Assembly: GCA_020736575.1 (NCBI GenBank)
Contig: JAGPYM010000029.1
Location: 248,001-312,000, forward strand
DNA from: Thelonectria olida
Taxonomy: Eukaryota > Ascomycota > Sordariomycetes > Hypocreales > Nectriaceae
Direction of reading: 5' to 3'
Length of the DNA: 64,000 nucleotides
Below are positions 33,507-45,888 of this stretch, piece by piece. Below the pieces are notes generated by a model. The model was not told the origin of the DNA. It saw nothing but the letters and a program-made list of their open reading frames with translations, and made no database searches. Numbering within the stretch: the first letter of the stretch is position 1; each line of letters begins with the position of its first letter. A program made the translations under genes and the position numbers.

Positions 33507-34673
33507 ATGCATTTTCAACAGATCATTACCTCATTGGCATTCATGGCTGGAGGATCGGTTTCAGCAACCTTCGGAGGCCACACATGTGATGAACATCGGG
33601 CTCTCTCAGGTGAATTTGTCGATGGACCGGTCACTATGGGCGCAGATCCTCTCACTCATTTCGACTCCCCCATGGTTACGGTCTTTAACAGTACCGTGAG
33701 CGAGAACTGGTCTTTTGATGCTGCTTCCCTTGATGGCAAGGCCAGCATCGTCCTCTATCTCACCCGAGGCACAGTCGCCACCCACGTCGGTGCACAACGT
33801 GGCCTCATTTCGATCTCTTGGGCCAACGGAACTCGGTACATGGAGAACGCCTTCGTCGACATTTCAATCTTGACGACATGCCCAAAGACTACATCTGGGC
33901 TGTGGACGACTAAAACCGGGGACATACGCTGGGGCTTCACGGCGTCCAATGACTTCATGCAATCCGTCGTTACAATCAAGTCACCTACTATCAACGGCGC
34001 GTTCAAGCTCAAATCACGAGGACCACCAATCTATCCCGGAGGGCAGGTGTACCCCGATCCTAGGGCCAGTGTGCTCTTTGCCCCGGAAATGTACTGGCAA
34101 GAGCAATTCCCAGTCGCCGACGCCGAGGTGCACCTGAACATTCGTGGCACACCTTTCGACCTGTATGGCGTCGGAGGCCGGGACAAGAATTGGAACTCCC
34201 GGCCTTGGGCCGTGATCAGCGGGAACTGGGACATGGTGCGAGCCATTGTCGGACCGTATGGCATAATGCTATGGAACTACACATCGGCTGTGGACGGCCA
34301 GTCCTACTTCAGCGCGACCATAACAGAGGGCAACAAAGTCATTTTCCGCACTGCAAACCAAAACGCCTCAGGCTCAGAGAACTGGGGCACAGTAAAACTG
34401 TCCAATACTGGCCCGCTGCATTTGTCCTCCGCTGCTGGAACCCAGTCTCCATTGCCCGAGTCACGCCATACTGGGTATCTCATCGAATTGGTGTCTCCTA
34501 AGACAAGTCAACACTGGCGATTTACAATTGACTTTTCGCAGACAACGTTCTGGTTTCCTGCAAGTGAGAGCTTAACTGTTGGTCAGTTCGCAGGCAAAGT
34601 CTCAGGTGGTTTGTTAGGTCGGAAGCAGTACAAGGGGGTGGCATCTGGTTCACTTCAGGAGTTTGTTCTTTAA
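33507..34673 (+). CDS. Diels-Alderase / kievitone-hydratase-like secreted protein
   Basis: Single exon of 388 residues. The ATG at 33507 is chosen because it starts a signal peptide (MHFQQIITSLAFMAGGSVSA); the longer frame to the left has only a TTG. The body matches the AttH/CrtC-like lipocalin fold of fungal Diels-Alderases and kievitone hydratase: GKASIVLYLTRG, a central GVGGRDKNWNSRPW and VGPYGIMLWNYTS. Several N-glycosylation sequons (NST, NGT, NYT, NAS) agree with secretion. Fsa2-type members fold polyketide chains into decalins; kievitone hydratase is a secreted enzyme that detoxifies a plant isoflavonoid. With no PKS nearby and a clear signal peptide, the detoxifying type is the better guess, but the substrate is unknown. 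It is paired with the divergent Zn2Cys6 regulator. Confidence 0.8.
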   Translation: MHFQQIITSLAFMAGGSVSATFGGHTCDEHRALSGEFVDGPVTMGADPLTHFDSPMVTVFNSTVSENWSFDAASLDGKASIVLYLTRGTVATHVGAQRGLISISWANGTRYMENAFVDISILTTCPKTTSGLWTTKTGDIRWGFTASNDFMQSVVTIKSPTINGAFKLKSRGPPIYPGGQVYPDPRASVLFAPEMYWQEQFPVADAEVHLNIRGTPFDLYGVGGRDKNWNSRPWAVISGNWDMVRAIVGPYGIMLWNYTSAVDGQSYFSATITEGNKVIFRTANQNASGSENWGTVKLSNTGPLHLSSAAGTQSPLPESRHTGYLIELVSPKTSQHWRFTIDFSQTTFWFPASESLTVGQFAGKVSGGLLGRKQYKGVASGSLQEFVL

Positions 34674-35418
34674 AATGGTTCTATTCTACACGAAGGGCGC
34701 AAGATCAGTTAGCTACTTTTAAGACCAGGTCATTTTTTGCGAACTTCTCTAACATAAGTATTGACTATTTACTTTCAAAGAGTAGGACGTAAAAATTATA
34801 CCTTGCTTAAGACATAAGTGGTAATGGAATATTTTATAATATTTTATAATAAAATTATTATTAAATTATTATTATTCGAGGGACTTCGGAATAAGCTCAA
34901 TTTGGGAATTCCATCTTCCGGTCTATTCGCGGAAGTCGATTCTGCGTCCCGTCGGCGTTCTCGATTTGCACGACCATTCGCAGTCTGAATCTCTCTAAAT
35001 ACTACCGTGATCTGTCGTTTGCCAAGTAAATTTCCACTGGAATGCATGTCATGATGGGCCGGTCCCCGCCAGCCGCATCGCCTGACTACCTCTCTGAGGA
35101 CCAATGTTGCTGTCCTGTATGCGTGGGGTAGTCGCCGGGAAGCCGGCTTCCCAAGCCGACACGACCTTCATTACCATAATTGGTATTTCGGAGGCCCATC
35201 CTGCGGTGGAGAGATCGGGAGCGGTGTCCAATGTAGACTCCCTTGGGAACGGAGGCTTCTGATCCGCCGCGCCCATCAACCCCTATGCACTTGGTTCAGA
35301 GTTCATATGGATGCAGTCGTTCTAACTAGTTTAAAATAAACCAGCTAGTCCGTAACTTTTGCATTCCTCTCGATGTATTCGCGCCTTATCCAGCCAGATC
35401 TCTCTTTGCCATCAAATA
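34674..35418. other. Intergenic with a short A+T-rich patch
   Basis: About 34828-34875 is nearly pure A+T. The frames at 34844-35279 do not resemble any family. The stretch presumably includes the promoter of the esterase gene. Confidence 0.4.
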
Positions 35419-36799
35419 ATGAAGGCGCTTGCTCTGCTCGGCGTCTGGGTCTCGACCCTGTTCAGTGCTGTCCTCAGCACTGAGGTGGTGCCTCGTGCCA
35501 CCTTTACCGAGGTGACAGAATACGGCTCCAACCCAACAGGCACACGCATGTTCCTCTACGTGCCCCAGAACTTGGCTGCCAAACCCGCCATCGTTGTCGG
35601 AATCCATTGGTGTAGTGGCAGCGCCCAGGCGTATTATCAGGGTACGCAGTGGGCGCAGAATGCTGAGACGTACGGAAATATCGTCATCTACCCCCAGACG
35701 CCGTATACTAGCGATAACTGCTGGGATGTCTCGTCTAAGATGACTCTCACACATGGAGGTGGTGGCGCGAGCAACGCTATCGCAAACATGGTAGAGTTCA
35801 TCGTTGAGGAGTATGGTGCCGACAGCAGCAAAATCTATGTGACGGGCACCTCCTCAGGTGCCATGATGACGGTGCGTGGGACACACCTAACGCATTCTTC
35901 TTTCAGCCTCAGAGCAGCCAAGTGGGCTAATATTGATGTAGAACGTCATGGCCGCAGCATATCCCAATCTCTTCGCCGCCGGTATCGTTTACGCTGGGGT
36001 CCCTGCTGGTTGTTTTATGAGCGTCGACGACGTGCCCGACTTCTGGAATTCCACGTGCTCAACAGGCCAGTCTATCTGGACACAGCAGCAGTGGGCCAAC
36101 GTCGTAAGCGACATGTACCCGGGATACACGGGTTCGAGGCCCAAGATGCAGATTTACCATGGGTCGGACGACCAGGTCCTTAATGTGCAGAACTACTACG
36201 AGACCATCAAGCAATGGACGGGTGTCATGGGTTACTCGACTACCCCGATCTCCAATGAGGTCAACTTTCCACGGAGTCCATACACCAAGTATGTGTTTGG
36301 GGATAAACTACAGGTAAGTCTTAGCCAAGGTCTGAAGCTAAAAAGGACCGAGTAATGATGCGTGCAGACATTCTTGGGTAGCGGTATCAGCCATTCTATC
36401 GACGTGTTTCCCGAAGAGGACCTCAAGTGGTTCGGTTTGACGGTATGATGAAAAACGACACAGTTTCTTGCGCCCAGACACCTGACTCGACCTGCAGTCC
36501 TCGGTGACACCGACAGCGACAAGCACGACTACAGCGGCTGCATCAACGACCACAGCGGGATCGGGAACAGCGCCTCACTGGGGCCAATGCGGCGGGATTA
36601 ACTGGACGGGCCCAACTAAGGTATCTTCAGCAGGCGAGACTGGAGTTCGACAGCGGTATGACAGCGATGCTGACATGTCTAATAGTGTGCAAGCTCATAT
36701 GCCTGCGTCAAGGTGAACGACTGTAAGTAATGTCAATGTCTACTGTATTCTTGCACATTCGTGCTAACAAATGCTTCAGGGTATTCCCAATGCCAGTAG
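35419..36799 (+). CDS. Secreted CE1 esterase with C-terminal CBM1
   Basis: Six exons fit without a break: 35419-35871, 35942-36313, 36368-36442, 36498-36620, 36686-36722 and 36780-36799, giving 359 residues. MKALALLGVWVSTLFSAVLS is a signal peptide. The catalytic domain is of the PHB-depolymerase-like carbohydrate esterase 1 type: oxyanion region GIHWCSGSA, nucleophile serine in VTGTSSGAMM, acid region YHGSDDQV and histidine in GISHSIDVF. A T/S-rich linker (TPTATSTTTAAAS) leads to a CBM1: HWGQCGGINWTGPTKCASSY, ACVKVNDWYSQCQ. The product should act outside the cell on acetyl-xylan (or feruloylated polymer), anchored to cellulose. The CBM1 is split over three exons, one of 37 nt and one of 20 nt. 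It appears intact. Confidence 0.88.
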
Positions 36800-39700
36800 G
36801 CGTTATCCTCTGTCATATATGTGACCTGCCAAGTTATCCTATAAATACTGAACATCCGTTCCATAGTATTAAGGGATATATCGCAGAGATTTTCCATAGG
36901 GAACATGAATTAAATGTTAAAAGTTGAAAAGAATTTTTAAATACTTACCAAATATCTCGTCTATGTAAAAAGGTTGTCTGGTCCCAAAGACAGGCCATTG
37001 GCTCGGCACCTCGGCACTCTTTACACCTGACCGTGGGGTTGCGCAACTGGCAATCGGACTGAGAGATCGTTCTGTAAAGGTAGGCAGACTGGATGATCTC
37101 AATGAACATGAAGGCATATGAATGCTGTGACAAGCCCTTCATTTGAGTCACCCGATCCACCGCTACTGATTGACATGTATGAAGAACCTCGGTGTGCTCG
37201 CCTTTAACTATTTGAGAAAACACGTTTAGGCGTTGACCATGATGAATCAATTCGTATTAGGCGTCAAGTTGTCGACTCGACGACCGATAGACACCCAGAT
37301 CGAGCATCAAACCTGCATAGCCTCGTGTTTAAACTCGTCTTGTTGTTAGTTGGTTTGCGGACATGACGCTTTGGCACAAGGCAACCCACAATGCACTACA
37401 TATCATTGTTAAGAGAGGTGTGACACACTACAAGGCTTCTCACCGACCGTAAGCTAGATATTGAAGAGTTCATTCACCAGCAAAAGTCCAACGTCTCTTT
37501 TCTATTACCGTCTTTAATAAGCACGTAAGGTAAATCATCCACTACTGCCGGCTCTGTTCGATATATTCGTACAGCATCCATCTCAAAGATTCTAGTGCCG
37601 CCGTCGACGCCTCGGACGGATTTAAACGAGAGTTCAAAATAGTCCACCTCAACAGGTAACACGTTGACGCTGGCGCTAAATAAGTTCCGCTTGATTTGCC
37701 TTCCCCCACTCGCGGACGCACAAGACGACTTAATCTATATCAAGGTTGAAGTCTGCAATAGCAATCGATGTCCCGAGTCTGGACAATCTTATACGGGCAG
37801 GTGAAAATGGGCATGGCTCTTTTCAACCTTATCTTCATCAGCCACAGTGGAAAGACCACCTTGGAGATGCTACAGTGGCCTATCGATATTATGAAAGATC
37901 GCAAAGTCGATCGACGTAATCTCTTGGTCAAATTCTATAACTATATCCCATTCTAGTAACATTTGCATCAGCCTCTGTTGAAAGGGACTGCTAGAGTTGC
38001 TCTTAGAGGAACCATAAGTCCCGGGTGGAAGGCTTATCATCGTTTTCCTCCAGCACTAACCTCACAGCCTGTTATCGTTCAGACCTATTTTTCTTACACA
38101 CCTAGCAGTGCTATCTTTCCCAGGTTTCCTGAGCTGGTCTGGTCTGTAGGCAGCTTAGCACAGGTAGGATGTTCGCTGCACCTCCATCCTCGTCATTGCT
38201 GGCCTCATGTTGTGATTGAAGACCACATGGGTATATATAGGCGTCAAAGTCAAAACGGGCAAGGCTCCAAGGTATCCTGTCGTGTTCCGTTGTGGCCACT
38301 GTCTACGGATTTGTCTTCTGCTATCGCGAATATTTAGAGTAGCACCGACAGTTCCACTCAAGGGCCGGAGAACGGTGGGCTATTTTGGCTCCGTCTCCGG
38401 GGTTGCTTCTGAAACGCAGCTACGGGATATTAACACAGCCGCTTGGCTCAGATCTCTCACCAGCTAAGAACTACAGAAAAGCTGAAACATGAGCCGCTGT
38501 CTGACAGAAGCACACAGCGACTCAACGTAACTCAAACAGCCCAAGCACCGTCTACTCGACCCACGGGAAATATGTCAACTTCGGTCAAGGATGCCAGAGA
38601 GCACGCGATGGAACGGATGCTGGCTTCATTGTGTGTAGTTCCCATCGTTGGCCATTCACAAGACCTGTTGGGGGCGCTGAGTAAATGTCACGTCTACAGA
38701 AATGTAAGCTTGTTGGAGACGCGCCTTTGCACTTGCAAACTATTTCTTGCCTACCACTGAGCTTGCGGAGCAGGGTAGATAAAGCGGGACGAGCTTATGT
38801 AACGAGGGTTTCACTGGATTGCCGCCTATTAGCTTCTTGGATTTCGGTACATTATTAGTGCTTTACCGGAGGTTAATAACAGGCTTTGCCCAGGTGTAGT
38901 AATGATATTTTGTGGGTGGATGAAGAGTCAATAGATAAGCACTGAATCTGTTAGAAAAGTCTTTGTTGCACAAGCAACAGTTTACAGGACCAATGGGCTG
39001 TAGAGAATACCACATGACGAACAATCGGGGACGACACACAACTTCGTCAAGACAACTGAATGGCGACGGAATAATCACGCCCAAACCAAGTGAAGGTGAC
39101 ATGTCAGGGTTGTTAGGGCATGCGATGATGCGCCAATGTATTGGGTGCCTTATATTTCGGTCTCTAGAATTTCATCTGAGGTAATTCTGTCATGTCACGT
39201 CAAAGCCATTGAAATGTCGGCAGGTATGATGAGATACGTGCGCGGGCCAGTTCGTCAGCCCCCTGAGTCCAGCTCGAGCTAGCCGGCGTGGAGGCGGTAG
39301 GAAATGATGAGGAGGAAAGGGCTGACTATTACCAATAATAATCAAAGCAATAAGTGCGAGCAACTTAAGAGGCTTGCCTCAAGGTGAATGTATGCCTTCA
39401 TACCAGATCGGTGGCATGTCACAGCATAGTCGATCCATTTCACTAAATCTCGCAACCGATATAGCGAAGCCTAGTACGTGTAATCGACCCGTGGACCTCT
39501 AAGAGCCTTGCCAGCGGCGCCGAGATAAAGAAGCCTAGTGGTATGAGGTTTTACATTTTACGATCAAGTAATGACGGTGGAAGAACGGAAGAATTTTCGT
39601 GCTACTTTCAAACAGAGAATGGATGACACTGGTCTCCTGTGACCAATCCAGATTTAACACCACTTTTAATATATCTGGGGCCTTGTCTCCGGCGTTGAAA

Positions 39701-40146
39701 AATTACGTATATACAGCACGACATCGACATCGAACATTGCGAATCTGTGTCGTGCGTGGGAACGAAAGTGGAGCATTCCACTAAATACATCGATGTCACT
39801 ACATAAGAAATGGATCTCCTCGGAACAATGAGCCTTTCAGTCGGGGCATTGCCTATTAATTACCTACTTAGGAAGTTGGGATATTGCCATGGCCCATAGT
39901 ATAGTGCCTCCCACTTGGCGGTTAGCGGACCAAAGCTCACCTGCTCAACCCCTTGGACAAAGCTTTCATCATTTATCAATTCCGATATAAATTGAGATAC
40001 TTCAGTAGACCTACATCCTATCCAATGACCCTGAAGAGAGCTTGCGACTCCCAAACCTCAATACCCGAACCCTCAAAGTACCCGAACCCTCAAAGAAGAC
40101 AAACGATATTGATACGAACTATCCTATCTTCTGAAGTAGAGACGGG
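36800..40146. other. Long intergenic stretch, no recognisable gene
   Basis: About 3.3 kb with many short frames on both strands, none with a known motif or a plausible splice structure. The composition is ordinary, so it is not a RIP-mutated repeat. The last part is the upstream region of the MFS gene. Confidence 0.45.
40062..40095. repeat. 17-bp perfect tandem duplication
   Basis: TACCCGAACCCTCAAAG occurs twice in a row (40062-40078 and 40079-40095), ending about 50 bp before the MFS start codon, presumably within its 5' leader. Confidence 0.85.
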
Positions 40147-42702
40147 ATGTTTACCCAGAAACCCGCCACTGCACCCTCACCGAGAGGGCCCGATGTACCT
40201 TCCGATCATGCCAGTCTAGATCCCAAGGGAAAAACCGACGAGACATACTCTAGTGACTCGAGTTCCCCTGCCAATCCCGGTCTGGCTACCCAATCGTATC
40301 AGCACATGGAGGGAACATTGGGCGACGCTGTTTTACGTTTCTTGAGAATTCGAAAGGGCAAAAAGAGTGACGAGTACGATCTCGATGCGGTACGAACAAA
40401 CCATGGACCTGACGTCTACATACAGCCAGAGGCTAACTCGAACAAGATTGCCACGCAGCCCAGCATTTGGGATTCCGAGAACCTCGAAGAGTACAAGAAG
40501 TTATACATCCACCCACAGTGGGAGAACTGGAGTGCTTTTGATCCCCAATTCCGCTGGACATGGAGAGAAGAGAGGGCGGTACGACGCAAGGTCGATTGGA
40601 AGATTATGGTAAGAACTGGATACAGTCCCTGAATGAATCGGGTTGACTCTTTAGTTATGGGTCTGCATCATGTTCGCCGCTCTGAACATTGATCGAAACA
40701 ACATTTCCAACGCTGTCTCGGACAACATGCTTGACGACCTGGGTCTCACGAAGTCGGATTATGTAAGTTGACTTCTCAATCTCTTCGTCGGCTAGGAGTC
40801 ACAGCATTGATGAGTGATAGAACCTTGGACAAACCATTTCTCGGGTTGGCTTTCTCGTTGCCGAACTCCCATCTCAGCTGATATCTAAGCGGTTAGCCAC
40901 TTCTTGGCCTAGATCTCAAGAGCTCCGTTGACATTTATTGCAGTATTGGTCCGGATCTCTGGATTCCGATTCAAATATGCCTGTTTAGTGTCGTTTCTGC
41001 CTTCCAGTTCTTCCTCAAGGGCCGAGCTTCTTTCCTCGCTACCAGGTATCTGATGTGAGTATGATCAGCACCACTGGGGTGAACCTATGCTCACTAAGCA
41101 GCGCAACTTTCCAAGGAGGTTTCATTCCGTAAGTCTCGTGACTCGCCGGCACTCGAGGCTTTACTGATGGGCGACAGCGACACGATTCTTTACCTCAGTT
41201 ACTGGTACACTGGCCCAAGGGTGAGCAAGCCTTTGCAGCAGCTGGTACCTTAGCGTAACTTACTGACTGCCCCAGCTTCCGATCAGGTTGGCTTGGTTCT
41301 GGATGTCTTCGCAATTAGGTGAGTCACCTATTTCTTGGCGTCGAGACCATGTGCTTATTTCCTCCCTTAGTCGACATCGGGGTTGGTTTTGCCGCCGTGG
41401 GTATATTGTCCATGCGCGGTATGCGAGGCTATGCTGGCTGGAGATGGTTGTTCTTGATCGAGGGCGCATTCACTTGTAAGTAGCCTCTACGATTCGGATC
41501 TGGGATGCTGACTCTTCCATAGTCACGGTTGGGATCGCCTCCTTCTTTCTGATGCCTCAGTCCCCTGCCCGAACGAAGAGCCGATGGAATCCCAAGGGGT
41601 ATTTTACCCAAAAGGAAGAAAAGATCATTGTCAATTCCGGTAAGTCGCCACATGGTATGCAAGGGACATGACTAAACCTGACTCTACTAAAGTTATCCGA
41701 GATGACCCTCAGAAAGGAGGTATGTATAACCGACAAGGTCTTTCCGTCAAACAGATCTGGGAATGCTCCAAAGACTACGACATGTGGCCATTGTACGCTC
41801 TGGGCCTCTTATTTGGCTTGCCAAAATATCCAGTCAACCAATACTTGACAATCTCCTTCCGAGAGCTTGGTTTCAACGTTATCCAGACCAACCTGCTTTC
41901 CATTCCGTACATAGCTGGTTCCTGTATCATGATGTTAGTCATCACTGCGGTTAGCGAGCTGGTGAATAACAGGAGTCTCGTTGCTATGGCAGAGGATGCT
42001 TGGTTGCTTCCTTGCTTTGCAGCTCTGATTGCTCTGAAAGACCCGATCGACCCCTGGGCGTATTTTGCAATCGCAACGGTTTTATTAGCGTTCCCATAGT
42101 GAGTACTGATCCGTACTGAGATGGAGTATCCGCTGACTGGGCTCAGCACACACCCGATACAAGTTGCCTGGACGAGTAGGAATGCTGGGTCTGTCCAGAA
42201 CAGAACAGTTTCCGCTTCGTAAGCCAATCCCTTCCTCTTCGTGGTTATCCCTTCTAACTACCTATAGCCTGTACAACATGTGGGTGCAAGTCAGCGGAAT
42301 GATCGGGGCAAACAGTGAGTCCCTCCTTTGCCTTCTATGGCTCAAGTGCTAAGTTCGCAGTCTATCAACCTAACGACTCTCCGCGATACTTCAAGGCCAA
42401 CAAGGGCCTATTGGTCATTTGCGTCTGGATGTGTGTAAGTTGAACTGTTGTTACGTCCTCTACTGTATGAGAAATCTCACGCCCCCCCTTTCAGCTCATC
42501 CAATACCCTGGAACCTACTTTTACTACCGATGGAGAAATAATTCAAAGACCAAGAAATGGAACGCCATGACTGCCGACGAGCAGCACCACTACAGGACTA
42601 CTACCACTGACGAGGGTAACAAGCGGTGAGTCTCCTCCTTCGTCGACCTGGGACCCATTTACTCATTCTCTTGATAGGCTCGACTTTCGCTTCGCAATGT
42701 AA
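40147..42702 (+). CDS. MFS transporter, anion:cation symporter (Dal5/Fen2/Vht1-like) family
   Basis: About ten short introns interrupt the gene. Exon 1 is 40147-40608, exon 2 40655-40762 and exon 3 starts at 40821; the last exon ends with the TAA at 42700-42702. A long hydrophilic N-terminus of about 150 residues ends in [12 protein letters not shown]. Membrane segments follow: [16 protein letters not shown] with the family's DRNN motif, [31 protein letters not shown] and LSYWYTGP. The middle of the protein has [16 protein letters not shown] and [14 protein letters not shown]. The final part has [19 protein letters not shown] and YYRWRNNSK. These are hallmarks of the ACS family, which imports vitamins, allantoate or other organic anions with protons at the plasma membrane. 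Similarity is to the Seo1/Vht1/Liz1/Fen2 branch, but the substrate is uncertain. No break was found. It converges with the next MFS gene. Confidence 0.85.
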
Positions 42703-42861
42703 GTCCCCGGTTCTAATCGGGCAAACGGGCAGCAAGGTGAAGGTGACTTGTTTTACTCGTACAAGTACTTGTATTCCAATCTGAAGTGGGACGAGCATAG
42801 TGTAATCGGACTTGCAGTATTAGCACCTGCATATTGTCCTTAGTAGTATACAAGAATACAA

Positions 42862-44376
42862 TTAGAACATTTCATAACGCCAATTTAATTGCACCATTTC
42901 TTCCGTGACACCACCTTTGATAACCTTGGCAATTTCTCCTGGCTCATCGGAGTCCAATCGTTTGTTCTCTCGCAGAATGAGCCAACGGTAGGCAGTGATT
43001 GTGGCTGCGAACAGCGCGGCGCAGCCCATCAACGTGCCAAAGGCAGCAAAGAAATGCGGAGAGGCGTAGTACAAGTACGACGCCCAAATGTTCGATGTGC
43101 CTCCAATCGCGTTGACGAGGGCCGAGGCTGCTGCGCGCTTCGATACCGGTCGCGCAAGATGCAAATTGATAGTCTTGTAGAGCAGAAGTTGCGGACCGAC
43201 AGACGCGAAGGGCAAGATCATCATGGAGAAGTAGCGCGCCCCGACGTTCAACGTCACCATCGGAATAATGTACATAACGCAGGCAATGCAAATGCACAAT
43301 AGAATGATGGGATACACCGTGTTCTTACGGTCAGAGTAGTACATGATGCCGTAGTATACTCCACCGGCGAGGATATAGGGCGGCGCGGTCAGGAGCAAGC
43401 TGATAGTGTGGGAAAAGCCGAGCGCTGCGATGAGTGTAGGAAAGTAGTTGGCAATGGAGCCTTGTGCTTGCGACAGCAGGTTGCAAAAGATGAGAAGAAT
43501 CAGTTTGGGATCAACCAAGGCTGCTTTGAAGCCTCGCATCACGCTCTCCTTCTCCGAGCCCTCTGCTGCGCCGGCTTCGGATTCAATCCGCCACACGGCC
43601 AAGTCGCGTTGAAGCGGCGACAGCATGCGACTGTTGTAGGGGAACTCGGGCATGATACAAGCACAGATTATGCCAATGCCCACTGTAGCGCTGCCTTCAA
43701 TGATGAAGAGCCACTGCCAACCGGCAATATTGTGCGTCCCGTCGAGCTGAAGGATTGCTGCAGCAAAGAGTCCTCCGAAAGCGTTGCCAACTTGCTGCGC
43801 AATGTAAAGACTCGCAATGCGTTTGCCCAGCTCCTTCTTGGTGTACCATGCAGAGAGGTAATAAATGGCACCAGGGAAGAAAACTGCCTCAACCGCGCCC
43901 AGAATGGCGCGCACGGCGAGCAGCTGCCCGTAAGTCTTGACGGCTGCCGTCGCGGCTGAGATGCCACCCCAGATGGTCACAGCGCAGCAGATATACCGGC
44001 CTGGTCGTGAGAATTTGGTGATGAGGAGGTTGCTCGGTATCTGAAAAGGCAAGTAGCCAACAAAGAGAATTGAGACTGCTGTGGCAAATTGCTCCGTGTT
44101 CATATGCAGGTCCTCGGTAATGCCTTGTAATTTGGCCGCGGCCAGATTTTGACGGTCGATGTAGTTCAATATGTATAAGATTCCTATCGTTGGCAAGATG
44201 AAGAGGTCGATTTTGCGGACCAATGCAGTGTTGAGGGCGTTCAACTCATCCTCTGTGACGTCCTCAAGTGACGCTGGTCTTCGTGTAGAGACGTCCACTT
44301 GTCCTTCTGCCGTTGACACATTGTCATCAATGTGTGACAAAGCGTCTTTCTTCTGAGGGTGCATGGCGGAATCCAT
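42862..44376 (-). CDS. MFS transporter, ACS family, intronless
   Basis: Single minus-strand exon of 504 residues from ATG 44376. Twelve membrane segments can be placed, starting at LFILPTIGILYILNYIDRQNLAAAK with the ACS-type D-R-x-N motif. Other family marks are VGYLPFQIPSNLL, RAILGAVEAVFFPGAIYYLSAWY, GWQWLFIIEG and ASALVNAIGGTSNIW. It carries its own N-terminal hydrophilic tail (MDSAMHPQKKDALSH). This is the tartrate/nicotinate/allantoate-like branch of plasma-membrane organic-anion symporters; the substrate is not predictable. It is tail-to-tail with the intron-rich MFS gene (about 160 bp apart). The contrast of zero and about ten introns shows the two are not a recent duplication. Confidence 0.9.
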   Translation of the reverse strand: MDSAMHPQKKDALSHIDDNVSTAEGQVDVSTRRPASLEDVTEDELNALNTALVRKIDLFILPTIGILYILNYIDRQNLAAAKLQGITEDLHMNTEQFATAVSILFVGYLPFQIPSNLLITKFSRPGRYICCAVTIWGGISAATAAVKTYGQLLAVRAILGAVEAVFFPGAIYYLSAWYTKKELGKRIASLYIAQQVGNAFGGLFAAAILQLDGTHNIAGWQWLFIIEGSATVGIGIICACIMPEFPYNSRMLSPLQRDLAVWRIESEAGAAEGSEKESVMRGFKAALVDPKLILLIFCNLLSQAQGSIANYFPTLIAALGFSHTISLLLTAPPYILAGGVYYGIMYYSDRKNTVYPIILLCICIACVMYIIPMVTLNVGARYFSMMILPFASVGPQLLLYKTINLHLARPVSKRAAASALVNAIGGTSNIWASYLYYASPHFFAAFGTLMGCAALFAATITAYRWLILRENKRLDSDEPGEIAKVIKGGVTEEMVQLNWRYEMF

Positions 44377-45883
44377 ACAGTAGTGAGCGATAATATAGAG
44401 GAGGAAAGAAGGATGACCGGTGTGGTGTAAATGATGTTGCAGTATCTGCTTGGTGCCATCGGAGTCTTGGCCGACTTATGCCATGGATTTATAGTCATGA
44501 GTCGTTAGAAATCATGGTAATTCATTGGTCCAATTCATGAGCTCACCGACTGGGGTGGATGGCGGGGTTTCCGCCCGAGAAACCTGGGGTATCAGCCGAC
44601 ATTTGGGCGTACGGGGGAGCTCCTCCCAGTGGGCCAGACGCATGGCTTAGTGCCTAGTTCTGAGACATGGGGTTTGTTTGCTTAGGTCGAGAAAAGTCGT
44701 CGTAGAACAGCAATCCAGAGACCACTGGGATTCTTCGTACTCATCATTCTATTAATGAAGGGAACTCTCCCAAGCATTCATACCCTAGGACTACTCACGA
44801 GCTCTGGAATTGGCAATCATTCCAGAGCCATCTATCACAATCATCTGTCGAGACCCAGCATATACTGGAGCTCCTCTCTGTTATCATGGTGGAAGCTCCG
44901 TAATTTCACTTACTGGGTACACTTGGACCACCTTGAGGCACGTAGAACCGCGGCCAAATCTTCCGACAGGCCCAAGACCTTGAAGGAGCTCGGGGAGGAG
45001 CTCCTCGGTTCGAGGAAGCTCATGCAAATTATCCAGAGACGAGACGAGTAAATTTTAATGCTTGTCAGTTTCCAAACTACTGACACCCTACACACGAAGT
45101 AATGCAGTCCTTTGGTTTCTTACGGATAAATAGGCCAACGGTCCTACTTCTCCGCCTTGAGACTGATGTGGTGTGTTTTCAACTGGCCTGTCAGCCGGTA
45201 CTACTGGGGCATGCGCTCTTATTATAATTTAAGGGGATCTTAGGTTAGCATCGAAGCTCATTCAATAGAGTGGCTATTTTGGCATTATGCATATACGTAA
45301 GCTGATTCTCCAGCCTCTTTGTCGGTCGAAGATGCAACCTTGTCTTAGCCGTGGGAGAGCAATGTTTCGGAACCCAGCCCAGCATTTACAGACCAGCCAG
45401 AGACACCGCAACGAGGTTGAGGCTGGGATTGAGCCGCACTCCATGCTGCTGTAATGAGCAACGAGTCAGACCTAGCTAGCTTACTCTACTGCGTCACACT
45501 TTATTCCTTCAAAACAAGAAGAGCTTTCAACTCAACAATCACATCTTTCCGATAAGATTCTCGATCGAGGAGGATGGGGAACGTAAGGACAAGAACTCGT
45601 GCCCCTAATATGCGGCTTCCCTACAAATGCGATTTCTGGGCCCATTTCGTTTGTTTATCCTTTCATTGGATCATTCGGCCTTTAGTTCAAGGTTATATAA
45701 ATTATAGACGACGCCTATGAAATAGACATGCCTGTTGTGTATTGTTCGGCACCGTCTTGAAAGTATGCTTCATGATCATCTCACACGCCTGGTTTTCTAC
45801 ACAAGCTTAGAGAAGTCTTGCGATGGCACGATATCCACGGAAGCGCTGCGCAAGTTGCATAGAACGACCCGGGCGAGGCTGTC
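44377..45883. other. Intergenic upstream of MFS gene, left flank of retroelement
   Basis: Ordinary composition with no gene recognised. A frame at 44755-45051 has no motif. The last bases lead into the target site TACCA. Confidence 0.45.
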
Positions 45884-45888
45884 TACCA
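45884..45888. repeat. Target-site duplication, left copy (TACCA)
   Basis: Identical to 51663-51667, directly outside the LTRs. Confidence 0.9.

Noticed and set aside
34844..35279. Two overlapping minus-strand frames upstream of the esterase
   Set aside because: No family recognised; they overlap in different phases and probably lie within the esterase's promoter.
43408..43959. 183-codon plus-strand frame inside the second MFS gene
   Set aside because: It is antisense to a clear 504-residue transporter whose membrane segments and motifs explain the open frame.
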